Assembly (NCBI RefSeq): GCF_004135405.1
Contig: NZ_CP035491.1
Location: forward strand, 2,728,001 to 2,792,000
DNA length: 64,000 nucleotides
Reading direction: 5' to 3'
Origin: Agromyces protaetiae
GTDB taxonomy: Bacteria > Actinomycetota > Actinomycetes > Actinomycetales > Microbacteriaceae
Below the pieces are notes generated by a model. It did no database searches, was not told where the DNA came from, and saw only the letters and a list, made by a program, of their open reading frames with translations. Each line of letters starts with the position of its first letter. The stretch's first letter is position 1. Below are positions 35,989 to 44,757 of this stretch, one piece after another. Both the position numbers and the translations under genes were made by a program.

Positions 35989-37548
35989 ATGAGCGATTCC
36001 ACGACCGCCGAACCGCCTGCCCGAACGCCCTACCCCACCTGGACCGCTCCCCCGGGCGTGACCCCTCGCCGAGCCTGGGCCGCATTCGCCGTCCTGCTCA
36101 TCGGCGCCTTCATGTCGCTGCTCGACACGACGATCGTGAACGTCGCGCTCCCGACCATCCGCGACGCGATCGACGCCGACGAGGCGACCCTCGCGTGGAT
36201 CATCTCGGGCTACGCGCTCGCCTTCGGCCTCGCTCTCATCCCGGCCGGCCGCCTGGGCGACCGCTTCGGGCATAAGTGGGTGTTCTTCACCGGACTTGCG
36301 ATCTTCACGGCCGCGAGCCTCTGGTGCGGACTCGCGCAGGGCCCCGTCGAACTCATCATCGCGCGCGTCGTGCAGGGCCTCGGCGGCGGCATCTTCTTCC
36401 CGGCCGTCACTGCATTCGGCCAACTCCTCTTCGCCCCGCAGAAGCGCGGCGCCGCATTCGGCGTCATGGGCGCCGTCATCGGCGTCTCGACGGCGCTCGG
36501 GCCCATCGTCGGCGGCCTGCTGATCGAGGCGCTCGGCGACGAGACCGGCTGGCGGTGGATCTTCGCCGTCAACATCCCGATCGGCGTCGTCGCCCTCGTC
36601 CTCGCCGCGACCGTGATCCCGGCCGTCAAGGCCGGCCAGAAGGCGGCGACCGACCTCGTCGGCCTGCTCCTCCTCGCCGCGGGCCTCACGGCACTCCTCG
36701 TTCCGCTCATCCAGGGCCAAGACGAAGGCTGGCCGCTCTGGACGTTCCTCTCCCTCGCGGGCGGCGTCGTGCTCCTCGTCGCCTTCTGGTTCTGGGAGTC
36801 GGCGCTCGCGCGCCGCGGCGTCGTGCCGCTCGTGCCGCCGCGCCTCTTCGCCCACCCGCAGTTCACGGGCGGCACCGTGCTCGCCCTCGTCTACTTCGCG
36901 GCGTTCACGAGCATCTTCTTCGTCATCGCGCTCCTCTGGCAGGCCGGACTCGGGCACACGGCGCTCGAGTCGGGCCTCGTGACGATCCCCTTCGCGATCG
37001 GCAACATCGTCGGCGCCGCGACGAGCGACCGGCTCGCCCAGCGACTCGGCCGCGGTGTGCTGCTCCTCGGCACCGCCCTCGTCGCCGTCGGGCTCGCCGC
37101 CGTGTGGCTCGTCCTCGAACTCGTGCCCGCGGCCGACCTCAACAACTGGCTCCTGCTCGCACCGCTCCTCGTTGCGGGCATCGGCAACGGATTCTTCATC
37201 GCCCCGAACGCGCGCTTCATCGTCGCGACGGTCGACGGCAAGGACGCAGGCGCCGCGAGCGGAGTCATCGGCACGGTGCAGCGCATCGGCTCGGCGATCG
37301 GCATCGCCGTCGTCTCGAGCGTGCTGTTCGCGGTCGCCGACCTCGGCTCGGTCGGAGACGACATCCAGGCCGCGATGCAGAGCGGCGACTTCTCGTCGCC
37401 CGATGCGGCCGCGGCATCCGTGCTCGCCGACCACTTCGTGCCGGCCGCGACGACCGCGCTCGCGCTCAGCGTCGCGTTCGCGGTCATCTCGTTCGCACTC
37501 GTGTGGACCCTGCCGAAGCGCGTGTCGCTGCACGGCGCGCCCGATTGA
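35989..37548 (+). CDS. MFS drug exporter (DHA2 family, 14 helices)
   Basis: A 519-residue major facilitator of the DHA2 type, exporting drugs or other toxic compounds with proton exchange. Motifs: LLDTTIVNVALPTI in helix 1 (DHA2 motif D1), GRLGDRFGHK in the loop 2-3 (motif A), and the antiporter motif region GVMGAVIGVSTALGPIVGG. About 14 hydrophobic helices are visible. TGAGGA precedes the ATG at 35989. Probably cotranscribed with and controlled by the PadR gene. Substrate unknown. Confidence 0.93.
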   Translation: MSDSTTAEPPARTPYPTWTAPPGVTPRRAWAAFAVLLIGAFMSLLDTTIVNVALPTIRDAIDADEATLAWIISGYALAFGLALIPAGRLGDRFGHKWVFFTGLAIFTAASLWCGLAQGPVELIIARVVQGLGGGIFFPAVTAFGQLLFAPQKRGAAFGVMGAVIGVSTALGPIVGGLLIEALGDETGWRWIFAVNIPIGVVALVLAATVIPAVKAGQKAATDLVGLLLLAAGLTALLVPLIQGQDEGWPLWTFLSLAGGVVLLVAFWFWESALARRGVVPLVPPRLFAHPQFTGGTVLALVYFAAFTSIFFVIALLWQAGLGHTALESGLVTIPFAIGNIVGAATSDRLAQRLGRGVLLLGTALVAVGLAAVWLVLELVPAADLNNWLLLAPLLVAGIGNGFFIAPNARFIVATVDGKDAGAASGVIGTVQRIGSAIGIAVVSSVLFAVADLGSVGDDIQAAMQSGDFSSPDAAAASVLADHFVPAATTALALSVAFAVISFALVWTLPKRVSLHGAPD

Positions 37549-37605
37549 GCTGAGCGTCACGGGGCGCACCGCTGCCGAGGTGTGCTGGAAAGGCTCGTCG
37601 ACGGA

Positions 37606-38676
37606 TCAGGCCTCACCCTCGTCTATGAGCCAGACCCGCTTAAGCGGGATCTTCGCCTTAATGTCGTCGGGGAGCACTTCGTAGTGCTTGAGGAGCCGTC
37701 GAAGGACCTCTTCGGCGTCCCAGACCGCGACCTTGAGCTGCTGCGCCGCGACTTTGTCTCTCGCGTCCTTCGTCAATTCGCTCAAGCTCACAAGCAGCCC
37801 GTGGTCCGCGTTGTGCAGACTGACGACGCCGCCAAGCTGATCGAGAACCTGCGACCCGATCGCACCTGCCTGTGCCTTGACCTGCACGATGATCGTCGGG
37901 GCAGAGATGCCGAGGACACCCGATCCAGCGATGATGTCGATGCCGCCGTCCTTGCCCTTGGGCGGGACCTTGCACGTCATTCCCTCCGCCTCGAGAAGCG
38001 CCGCGACGAGCCCCTGGAATTCGTACCCGTCGAACCGCTCTCGGAGACGGCCGAGGATGCGATCACGTGAGAACTGCTCGATATCCTGCCCGTCGCTGGC
38101 GATCGCCTCGTCGGTGTCGACGACATCGTCACCGGCTTTCGGAACCGTCAGCGGCACCCCCGGTCGGGCGCCCGGATCGGCGTCCGCGCCGCCGAGGATC
38201 TTGCCGAGGCGATACGCAGCGTCGTTCCGGCTGATCTGGACGACCGTGCTGAACGCGCCAAGCGAGTACAAGAGGTCTTGGTTGATCGCCGTGCGGGCGA
38301 CGTCGGGGCGTTTCCAATCGACACTCCGGACGTGATTGAGAACGCCCGGGCCAGCGAGGTACTCGTATCCCCCGGTCACTATGCCGAATGCGAGGCGACC
38401 TTGCTGCCTGAGCGGGAGCACCACGATGTCTCCGGCTGCCATCCGATTCGCGAAGGCGTTGAGCTGCGCCGCGTAGTTCCCGATCGCTTTCTCTGGCTTG
38501 CCCGGCATCGCGGCCGCGAGGAGGAGGCGCATCGATGGAAGGTCGGCCGCCGAGCTGAGGCTGCCGATCTCAGAGAAGTCGACCCCGGTGTACCCGTTCT
38601 CGAGCATCCACAAGTCGTATGCCCAGTTCTTCGAACCGCGCACCAGCCAGGCTCTCGGCTCCGTCGTCGCACTCAT
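37606..38676 (-). CDS. Mrr-type restriction endonuclease with N-terminal reader-like domain
   Basis: A 356-residue protein. The C-terminal 140 residues are an Mrr-like PD-(D/E)xK nuclease: GYEFQGLVAALLEAEG, GKDGGIDII (catalytic D) and IIVQVKAQ (Q-x-K). The N-terminal 130 residues (WLVRGSKNWAYDLWMLENG...GDIVVLPLRQQGRLAFGIV) look like an EVE/PUA-like domain of the kind that reads modified bases; this part is inferred by pattern only. The protein would be a modification-dependent (type IV) restriction enzyme. Codon use is less GC-biased than in neighbours. A -10 (CAAGAT) lies 6 bases before the ATG, although the small zinc-ribbon gene just upstream may also drive it. Confidence 0.85.
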   Translation of the reverse strand: MSATTEPRAWLVRGSKNWAYDLWMLENGYTGVDFSEIGSLSSAADLPSMRLLLAAAMPGKPEKAIGNYAAQLNAFANRMAAGDIVVLPLRQQGRLAFGIVTGGYEYLAGPGVLNHVRSVDWKRPDVARTAINQDLLYSLGAFSTVVQISRNDAAYRLGKILGGADADPGARPGVPLTVPKAGDDVVDTDEAIASDGQDIEQFSRDRILGRLRERFDGYEFQGLVAALLEAEGMTCKVPPKGKDGGIDIIAGSGVLGISAPTIIVQVKAQAGAIGSQVLDQLGGVVSLHNADHGLLVSLSELTKDARDKVAAQQLKVAVWDAEEVLRRLLKHYEVLPDDIKAKIPLKRVWLIDEGEA

Positions 38677-38682
38677 GCCCTC

Positions 38683-38688
38683 ATCTTG
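38683..38688 (-). promoter_or_regulatory. Candidate -10 of the Mrr-like gene
   Basis: CAAGAT on the minus strand, 6 bases before the ATG at 38676; this suggests the nuclease can be expressed without the upstream gene. Confidence 0.4.
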
Positions 38689-38710
38689 TCAGGCGGCCCC
38701 GACTCAGCGC

Positions 38711-39175
38711 TCAAGTCGCGCACGCGTCGCAGATGCCGGACGCAGGTAGCTGCATGGAGCACGTCGGGCAGAACCGAACCGCGCGGGCCCCCGATCGGCT
38801 TGCCATCCCGTTCCCATCGCGAAGCTTGTTCACCGGGTGGGACACCCACCACTCCCGCCCGTCGAACCAGGAGCCGCGATCGACATCGCCGACCGAATCG
38901 AGGATCTCCGCCTCGGAGGAGAGTCCACCGGTGTAGCCGAAGTGTATGTGCAGCGTCTTGCCGCCGCCGTTGCGAATCCCCTTGATGTAGCTCAGCGTGG
39001 CGATGTCCTCGTAGTGGCTCACGCCGAGGTGATCGACAATCCGCTGCACAAGCCGCAGATTCTCCGTTGGAAACCCGTGGGCACGAAAAGCCTGCTCGAG
39101 AGTCTCCCATCGATTCGGCGTGCGTATCGCGGAGGCTGCACGCTGATCCAACTCCGGAGCCGGTTCCTCGAACAC
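38711..39175 (-). CDS. Unknown protein with C-terminal zinc ribbon, upstream of Mrr-like gene
   Basis: A 154-residue protein not recognised from family memory. It is mostly soluble and mixed alpha/beta, with the segment IVDHLGVSHYEDIATLSY in the middle and a four-cysteine ribbon at the very end (FCPTC...CDAC). The GTG at 39175 is supported by TAGCCT 6 bases upstream. It lies 34 bases before the restriction gene on the same strand and 19 bases past the 3' end of tRNA-Val. GC content and codon choice (GAA, AAA, CCG mix) are lower than in flanking genes, suggesting acquisition with the nuclease. Confidence 0.7.
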   Translation of the reverse strand: MFEEPAPELDQRAASAIRTPNRWETLEQAFRAHGFPTENLRLVQRIVDHLGVSHYEDIATLSYIKGIRNGGGKTLHIHFGYTGGLSSEAEILDSVGDVDRGSWFDGREWWVSHPVNKLRDGNGMASRSGARAVRFCPTCSMQLPASGICDACAT

Positions 39176-39181
39176 GATCCT

Positions 39182-39187
39182 AGGCTA
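39182..39187 (-). promoter_or_regulatory. -10 of leaderless zinc-ribbon gene
   Basis: TAGCCT on the minus strand, 6 bases before the GTG at 39175 and 7 bases past the tRNA-Val 3' end. Confidence 0.5.
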
Positions 39188-39194
39188 GTCGAAG

Positions 39195-39267
39195 TGGGCC
39201 CTGCCGGGCTCGAACCGACGACATCCACGGTGTAAGCGTGGCGCTCTACCAACTGAGCTAAAGGCCC
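39195..39267 (-). tRNA. tRNA-Val (anticodon TAC)
   Basis: A 73-nt cloverleaf: acceptor GGGCCTT/AGGGCCC with one G-U pair, D arm GCTC...GAGC, anticodon stem CCACG/CGTGG with loop CTTACAC (anticodon TAC), T arm GTCGG TTCGAGC CCGGC and discriminator A. CCA is not encoded. A lower-GC gene pair begins just past its 3' end. Confidence 0.96.
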
Positions 39268-39308
39268 CCGCGCCGGAGCGGCGCACGCCAATGCTAGCCG
39301 AGCCTCCC

Positions 39309-39314
39309 TAGACT
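39309..39314 (+). promoter_or_regulatory. -10 of leaderless membrane protein gene
   Basis: TAGACT, 7 bases before the ATG at 39322. Confidence 0.55.
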
Positions 39315-39321
39315 CACCGCC

Positions 39322-40022
39322 ATGGCGCAGCCGCTGCAGCAGCATCCGAGCCGCACCGCCCTGCCCGAGCATCGCTGGCCTGCCGTCATCATGCTGCTCT
39401 TCGCGCTCGCGCTCTACGCACTCCTGCCGGGGCAGATCCTGGGGCCGCAGCGCTACCTCGTCGTCGCGTTCGGCGTCGCGCTCATGGTGCCGCTCGTCGC
39501 CGTGAACCCGCACCGGCTGACCCGGCAGACCCGATGGAGTCGCGCGATCTCGGTCGCGTTCGCGCTCGGACTCGTGATCACCAACCAGGTCACGCTGCTG
39601 CTGCTGATCTTCGCGCTCGTGAGCGGCGGGCGGGATGCTCCGGGGTTGCTGCTCGGCGCACTGCAGGTGTGGGTGGTCAACGTCATCGGCTTCACGACCC
39701 TCTTCTGGGAGCTCGATCGCGGCGGACCGGTCATCCGTACGACCTCGGCCCGTGCCGACTTGCCCCCGCCGACTTCCGCTTCCCGCAGGACGAGGACGAC
39801 GACGCCGTCGCAGAGGTGGCGGCGAGGTCGTCCGCCGTGCGCGACTGGACGCCGCGCTTCGTCGACTACTTCTATTCGACGCTCTCGAACTCGATGGCCT
39901 TCAGCGCGACCGACGCAATGCCGCTCTCGCCGCGGTTCAAGCTCCTCATGGCGCTGCAGGCGTTCGGGAGCTTCCTGATCCTCGCGCTCGTCATCGCGCG
40001 GTCGGTCAACATCCTCGATTGA
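39322..40022 (+). pseudogene. Multi-pass membrane protein of unknown function, frameshifted
   Basis: About 233 residues when repaired. The first half has four or so hydrophobic helices (about 20-130) ending in FTTLFWELDRGGP. The frame breaks in a run of five C at 39763-39767; six C would join ARADLPP to ADFRFPQDE and give the second half, with DWTPRFVDYFYSTLSNSMAFSATDAMPL and a last helix (FLILALVIARSVNIL). The DYFYSTLSNS...TDAMPL pattern followed by a helix loosely recalls two-helix ion channel domains, but no selectivity signature is present. The damage is probably a homopolymer error. Leaderless start after TAGACT. Confidence 0.7.
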
Positions 40023-40037
40023 GGAGTGGCCGGCACC

Positions 40038-40053
40038 GAGGCATCCGGATGTC
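40038..40053. repeat. Intergenic 16-mer GAGGCATCCGGATGTC, copy 3
   Basis: Exact copy of the word at 10975 and 14685, in the 44-base gap between the convergent membrane protein and peroxiredoxin genes. Confidence 0.6.
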
Positions 40054-40066
40054 TCGCACCGACCGC

Positions 40067-40528
40067 CTACGCGACCGCCGCGAGCGCTTCGCGGTACGCC
40101 GAGAGCGGGCGCGGCTCGCCCGGTGCGCTCGCGAAGCTCGCCTTCACGAGCCCGTCGGTGCCGATGAGGAACGTCGCGCGAGCGGCCGCCCCGGCGTCTT
40201 CCCGGAACGCGCCGAACGACTGCGCCACGGCGCCGTGCGGCCAGAAGTCGCTGAGGAGCGGGAAGTCGTAGTGCTGCTCGGCCGCCCACGCGCGCAGGGT
40301 GTGCTTGGAGTCGACCGAGATGCCGACGAGCTGCACCGATGCGTCGTCGAAGATCGCGATGTTGTCGCGCAGTTCGCAGAGTTCGCCGTGGCAGATGCCC
40401 GAGAAGGCGAGCGGGAAGAACACGAGGGCGACCGGGCGTTCGGCGTGCAGTTCGGAGAGCTTGCGAAGAGCGCCGAACTGGTCGACGAGGGCGAAGTCGG
40501 GCGCAACGGCTCCGGGCTGCAGGATCAT
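40067..40528 (-). CDS. Peroxiredoxin (AhpE/Bcp-like)
   Basis: A 153-residue thioredoxin-fold peroxidase that reduces hydrogen peroxide and organic hydroperoxides. The peroxidatic cysteine is C46 in FFPLAFSGICHGEL, with a second cysteine C51 close by; the Arg of the active site is in the later AFGAFRED region. The pattern is nearest to AhpE-type one-cysteine enzymes. GAGGA precedes the ATG. It is divergent from aceE. Confidence 0.93.
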   Translation of the reverse strand: MILQPGAVAPDFALVDQFGALRKLSELHAERPVALVFFPLAFSGICHGELCELRDNIAIFDDASVQLVGISVDSKHTLRAWAAEQHYDFPLLSDFWPHGAVAQSFGAFREDAGAAARATFLIGTDGLVKASFASAPGEPRPLSAYREALAAVA

Positions 40529-40598
40529 TGTGGGATTCCTCTACGTCGAGACGATTCGCCCCCAGCGTAGCTGTGACCCTCCACTGTCCGAGAGTCAC

Positions 40599-40604
40599 TA
40601 GGAT
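40599..40604 (+). promoter_or_regulatory. -10 of aceE leader ORF
   Basis: TAGGAT, 6 bases before the GTG at 40611, matching exactly the leaderless arrangement of other genes in the window. Confidence 0.55.
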
Positions 40605-40610
40605 GACTTG

Positions 40611-40697
40611 GTGCCCACCATGACCGCGACCCGGTCATCACGCGTGCGCACGATTGCAACGCAGGCATCCCCTGCTGAAGAGAGAGGTCGAGTGTGA
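40611..40697 (+). CDS. Putative 28-residue leader peptide of aceE
   Basis: An ORF of 28 codons beginning with GTG (next in-frame ATG at 40620) and rich in Arg, Ser and Thr ([20 protein letters not shown] and on). Three things support it: TAGGAT ends 6 bases before the GTG; the frame stays open to a TGA that overlaps the aceE GTG in GTGA (40694-40697), the same coupling seen in lipB-lipA; and it explains the otherwise odd 83-base leader. The last third uses codons rare in this genome (ATT, GCA, CCT, GCT, AGA, GGT). A TGACCG/CGGTCA inverted repeat lies at 40620-40638. No similarity is known to me. Confidence 0.5.
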   Translation: MPTMTATRSSRVRTIATQASPAEERGRV

Positions 40698-43420
40698 CTG
40701 TCAACGACCAGGATCCGTATTCGGTCGAGGCTCTGGACTCGGACCCCGAGGAGACCGGCGAGTGGGCCGAGTCCCTCGATGCGGTCGTCGAGGCGAAGGG
40801 CCACCAGCGCGGCCGTGAGATCATGCTCAGCCTGCTCAAGCGCTCGAAAGAACTCCACCTCGGCGTGCCGATGGTGCCCACCACCGACTACCTGAACACG
40901 ATCGCTCCCGAGAACGAGCCCGAGTTCCCCGGCGACGAAGAGATCGAGCGCCGCTACCGGGCCTGGATCCGCTGGAACGCCGCCGTGCTCGTCCACCGCG
41001 CGCAGCGCCCCGACATCGCCGTCGGCGGCCACATCTCGACCTACGCGTCGAGCGCCGCGCTCTACGAGGTCGGCTTCAACCACTTCTTCCGCGGCCAGGA
41101 CCACCCCGGCGGCGGCGACCAGGTCTTCTACCAGGGCCACGCCTCCCCCGGCATGTACGCCCGCGCGTTCCTCGAGGGCCGACTGAGCGCCGACCAGCTC
41201 GACGGCTTCCGCCAAGAGAAGTCGCACGCGCCCTACGGCCTCTCGTCGTACCCGCACCCGCGACTCATGCCCGACTTCTGGCAGTTTCCGACCGTGTCGA
41301 TGGGCCTCGGGCCCATCAACGCGATCTACCAGGCGCAGCTCAACAAGTACCTCACCAACCGCGGCATCAAGGATGCCTCCGACCAGCACGTGTGGGCGTT
41401 CCTCGGCGACGGCGAGATGGACGAGGTCGAGAGCCGCGGCCAGCTCCAGGTCGCAGCCAACGAAGGCCTCGACAACCTCACGTTCGTCGTCAACTGCAAT
41501 CTGCAGCGACTCGACGGCCCCGTGCGCGGCAACGGCAAGATCATCCAGGAGCTCGAGAGCTTCTTCCGCGGCGCCGGCTGGAACGTCATCAAGGTCATCT
41601 GGGGCCGCGAGTGGGACGACCTCATCGAGCGCGACCACGACGGCGCCCTCCGCAACCTCATGAACGTCACCCCCGACGGCGACTACCAGACCTACAAGGC
41701 CGAGTCGGGCGCGTACGTCCGCGAGAACTTCTTCGGCCGCGACCCGCGCGCGCTCGCCCTCGTCGAGCACCTCACCGACGACGAGGTGTGGGGCTTGAAG
41801 CGCGGCGGCCACGACTACCGCAAGGTCTACGCCGCCTTCAAGGCTGCCACCGAGCACAAGGGCCAACCGACGGTCATCCTCGCGAAGACCATCAAGGGCT
41901 ACGGCCTCGGTCCCGCCTTCGAGGGTCGCAACGCGACCCACCAGATGAAGAAGATGACGCTCGGGAACCTCAAGACGTTCCGCGACACGATGCGCATCCC
42001 CATCAGCGACGCCCAGCTCGAAGAGAACCCCTACCTCCCGCCGTACTTCCACCCGGGCGAGGGCGACGAGGCGATCCAGTACCTGCAGGAGCGCCGCCGC
42101 GCGCTCGGCGGCTACACGCCCGAGCGCCGCCGCACCCACACCGAGATCTCGCTGCCCGACGACTCGGCGTACGCGATCGCGAAGAAGGGCTCGGGCACGC
42201 AAGAGATCGCGACGACGATGGCGTTCGTCCGTCTCCTGAAGGACCTCATGCGGTCCAAGGAGTTCGGCAACCGGATCGTCCCGATCATCCCCGACGAGGC
42301 CCGCACGTTCGGCATGGACGCGTTCTTCCCGAACGCGAAGATCTACAACCCGAACGGCCAGCACTACACATCGGTCGACCGCGAGCTCCTCCTCGCCTAC
42401 AAAGAGAGCCCGCAGGGCCAGATCGTCCACGTCGGCATCAACGAGGCCGGCGCGCTCGCCGCGTTCACCGCGGTCGGTACGTCGTACTCGACGCAGGGCG
42501 AGCCGCTCATCCCGATCTACGTCTTCTATTCGATGTTCGGGTTCCAGCGCACGGGCGACGCGATCTGGGCGGCAGGCGATCAGATGGCGCGCGGCTTCAT
42601 GATCGGCGCGACGGCCGGCCGCACGACCCTCACGGGCGAAGGACTCCAGCACGCCGACGGCCACTCGCTGCTCCTCGCGGCGACGAACCCCGCGGTCGTC
42701 TCGTACGACCCCGCGTACGGCTACGAGATCGGGCACATCGTGCGCTCGGGCCTCGACCGCATGTACGGCGGTCAGCACCCCGACCCCAACGTCATGTACT
42801 ACCTCACGGTGTACAACGAGCCGATCGTGCAGCCGGCCGAGCCCGAGGGCGTCGACGTCGAGGGCATCGTGCGAGGCATCCACCGCATCGCCGAGGGTCA
42901 GGCGCAGGGCCCCAAGGCCCAGCTGCTCGCGTCGGGCGTCTCGGTTCCGTGGATCCTCGAGGCTCAGCAGCTCTTGGCTGAAGACTGGGGCGTCTCGGCG
43001 GATGTCTGGAGCGTCACGAGTTGGTCCGAGCTGAGCCGTGACGGCCAGGCCGCCGACGAGCACAACTTCCTGAACCCGGGCGCGGAGCGCCGGGTGCCGT
43101 ACCTCACGCAGAAGCTCTCCGGAGCATCCGGCCCGTTCGTCGCGGTGTCCGACTTCATGCGCGGCGTGCAGGAGCAGATCCGCGCCTACGTGCCTGGCCA
43201 GTACGCGACGCTCGGCGCCGACGGGTTCGGGTTCTCCGACACCCGCCCCGCCGCGCGCCGGTTCTTCAAGATCGACGGGCCGTCGGTCGTCGTCCGCACG
43301 CTCCAGCTCCTCGCGGAGCGCGGCGAGGTCGACCCGTCGCTGGCCGCCCAGGCGATCGAGAAGTACCGCCTGTACGACGTGAACGCGGGAACGACCGGTT
43401 CGGCCGGCGGCGAGAGCTGA
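40694..43420 (+). CDS. aceE: Pyruvate dehydrogenase E1 component, homodimeric
   Basis: Thiamine diphosphate enzyme that decarboxylates pyruvate and acetylates the E2 lipoyl group; 908 residues, single-chain form used by actinobacteria and proteobacteria. The TPP-binding motif GDGEMDE...NCN is near 240-275; the pyrimidine and transketolase-like C-terminal domains follow ([23 protein letters not shown]). The GTG at 40694 has GAGAGG upstream and lies inside the GTGA stop overlap of a short leader ORF. It is followed after 14 bases by fasR. The E2 and E3 partners are encoded at 17.3-20.3 kb. Confidence 0.97.
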   Translation: MTVNDQDPYSVEALDSDPEETGEWAESLDAVVEAKGHQRGREIMLSLLKRSKELHLGVPMVPTTDYLNTIAPENEPEFPGDEEIERRYRAWIRWNAAVLVHRAQRPDIAVGGHISTYASSAALYEVGFNHFFRGQDHPGGGDQVFYQGHASPGMYARAFLEGRLSADQLDGFRQEKSHAPYGLSSYPHPRLMPDFWQFPTVSMGLGPINAIYQAQLNKYLTNRGIKDASDQHVWAFLGDGEMDEVESRGQLQVAANEGLDNLTFVVNCNLQRLDGPVRGNGKIIQELESFFRGAGWNVIKVIWGREWDDLIERDHDGALRNLMNVTPDGDYQTYKAESGAYVRENFFGRDPRALALVEHLTDDEVWGLKRGGHDYRKVYAAFKAATEHKGQPTVILAKTIKGYGLGPAFEGRNATHQMKKMTLGNLKTFRDTMRIPISDAQLEENPYLPPYFHPGEGDEAIQYLQERRRALGGYTPERRRTHTEISLPDDSAYAIAKKGSGTQEIATTMAFVRLLKDLMRSKEFGNRIVPIIPDEARTFGMDAFFPNAKIYNPNGQHYTSVDRELLLAYKESPQGQIVHVGINEAGALAAFTAVGTSYSTQGEPLIPIYVFYSMFGFQRTGDAIWAAGDQMARGFMIGATAGRTTLTGEGLQHADGHSLLLAATNPAVVSYDPAYGYEIGHIVRSGLDRMYGGQHPDPNVMYYLTVYNEPIVQPAEPEGVDVEGIVRGIHRIAEGQAQGPKAQLLASGVSVPWILEAQQLLAEDWGVSADVWSVTSWSELSRDGQAADEHNFLNPGAERRVPYLTQKLSGASGPFVAVSDFMRGVQEQIRAYVPGQYATLGADGFGFSDTRPAARRFFKIDGPSVVVRTLQLLAERGEVDPSLAAQAIEKYRLYDVNAGTTGSAGGES

Positions 43421-43434
43421 CGGGCGAACACGAG

Positions 43435-44658
43435 TTGGCGACGAAGCCCCGGACGAAAGCGGAAACGCTCGCGTGGTTGCGCACCATCGCGGGTGAGCTG
43501 GCGACCCAGACGCTCAAGCGGCTGGAAGACACGCTCCCGTGGTACGGCGACATGCCGCCGAGCCGTCGTTCCGCTGTGGGGCTCGTCGCCCAGGCCGGAA
43601 TCACGTCGTTCATCGCGTGGTTCGACGACCCGCGGTCGACGCCGTGGATCGCGGCCGACGTGTTCGGCGCGGCGCCGCGTGAGCTCCTCCGCTCGGTGAG
43701 CCTGCAGCAGACGCTGCAGCTCATCCGGGTGACGGTCGAGGTCGTCGAGGAACGCATCAAAGACGGCGGCGAAGACCTCCGCGAGGCGATCCTGCTGTAC
43801 TCGCGCGAGATCGCGTTCGCCGCGGCCGACGTGTACGCCCGCGCCGCCGAGGCCCGCGGGCTGTGGGATGCGCGTCTCGAGGCGCTCGTCGTCGACTCGA
43901 TCCTCTCGGGCGAGTACGACGACGAGCTCCCGAGTCGCATCGCGGCGCTCGGATGGCACGGTCACGGCGAGGTCGCGGTGCTCGTCGGCACGGCGCCGAA
44001 GCAGTTCGACGTCGACCAGGTGCGCCGCGCCGCCCGGCACATGCACGCCGACGTGCTCGTCGGTGTGCAGGGCAACCGGCTCGTCGTCGTCATCGGCCGC
44101 TCCGAGCCGCGCGGGCGCGACGGCGCCGAGGGCGAGGAGACGATCGGCACTGCCCCCGCGCTGACCTTCATCGAGATCGCGACCGAGCTCGAGCAGTACT
44201 TCGGCACCGGGCATCTCGTCCTCGGGCACGAGGTGCCGAATCTCGTCGACGCCTCGAAGAGCGCCCGTGCGGCGCTCGCCGGCTTCGCCGTCGCTCGCTC
44301 GTGGCGGAACGCGCCGCGGCCGGTGCACGCCGACGACCTGCTGCCCGAGCGCGCCCTCGCGGGCGACCCGCTCGCGAAGGCGACGCTCGTGCACCGCATT
44401 TACCGGCCGCTCCAGGCGCACTCGACCGAACTGCTGACGACTCTGTGGAGCTACCTCGACAACGGTCGCTCGCTCGAGGCGACGGCGCGCGAGCTCTTCG
44501 TGCACCCCAACACCGTGCGGTACCGGTTGAAGCGCGTCTCCGACGTCATCGGCTGGGATGCCACGGGGGCGCGCGAAGCGCTTATCCTGCAGTGCGCGCT
44601 CATCGTCGGCTCGATGAGCGACCACGAGGTCTCGCCGCGCCGTCGGCCGCGCGGCTGA
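43435..44658 (+). CDS. fasR: PucR-type regulator of fatty acid synthesis, FasR
   Basis: A 407-residue regulator with a central GGDEF-like/PucR region and a C-terminal helix-turn-helix (SLEATARELFVHPNTVRYRLKRV, about 345-368). Place and type match FasR of Streptomyces, which lies just upstream of fabD-fabH-acpP-fabF and activates them. The TTG at 43435 is the likely start, 14 bases after aceE; no clear ribosome binding site is seen. Placement after aceE would link acetyl-CoA supply with fatty acid synthesis. Confidence 0.9.
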   Translation: MATKPRTKAETLAWLRTIAGELATQTLKRLEDTLPWYGDMPPSRRSAVGLVAQAGITSFIAWFDDPRSTPWIAADVFGAAPRELLRSVSLQQTLQLIRVTVEVVEERIKDGGEDLREAILLYSREIAFAAADVYARAAEARGLWDARLEALVVDSILSGEYDDELPSRIAALGWHGHGEVAVLVGTAPKQFDVDQVRRAARHMHADVLVGVQGNRLVVVIGRSEPRGRDGAEGEETIGTAPALTFIEIATELEQYFGTGHLVLGHEVPNLVDASKSARAALAGFAVARSWRNAPRPVHADDLLPERALAGDPLAKATLVHRIYRPLQAHSTELLTTLWSYLDNGRSLEATARELFVHPNTVRYRLKRVSDVIGWDATGAREALILQCALIVGSMSDHEVSPRRRPRG

Positions 44659-44680
44659 CGCTCGGGCGGGCATTCTGTAC

Positions 44681-44719
44681 CCCACGCACAAGCCTTCTGC
44701 GTAGAGCTTGTCGCGTGGG
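44681..44719. promoter_or_regulatory. Inverted repeat upstream of fabD, candidate FasR site
   Basis: ACAAGC-n12-GCTTGT flanked by CCCACGC and CGCGTGGG; the arms match over 13 bases with one extra base. It ends 27 bases before the fabD -10. Confidence 0.5.
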
Positions 44720-44745
44720 CACACCCCCGAGCGCGCCGTGATTGG

Positions 44746-44751
44746 CAAACT
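44746..44751 (+). promoter_or_regulatory. -10 of fabD
   Basis: CAAACT, 6 bases before the GTG at 44758. GGGGAG lies between but is too close to the start to act as a ribosome binding site. Confidence 0.4.
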
Positions 44752-44757
44752 GGGGAG

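Noticed and set aside
37549-39300. Attachment-site duplication flanking the restriction islet
   Set aside because: The tRNA-Val 3' sequence (CCCGGCAGGGCCCA) was not found again near 37.5-37.6 kb, and there is no integrase, so site-specific integration cannot be claimed.
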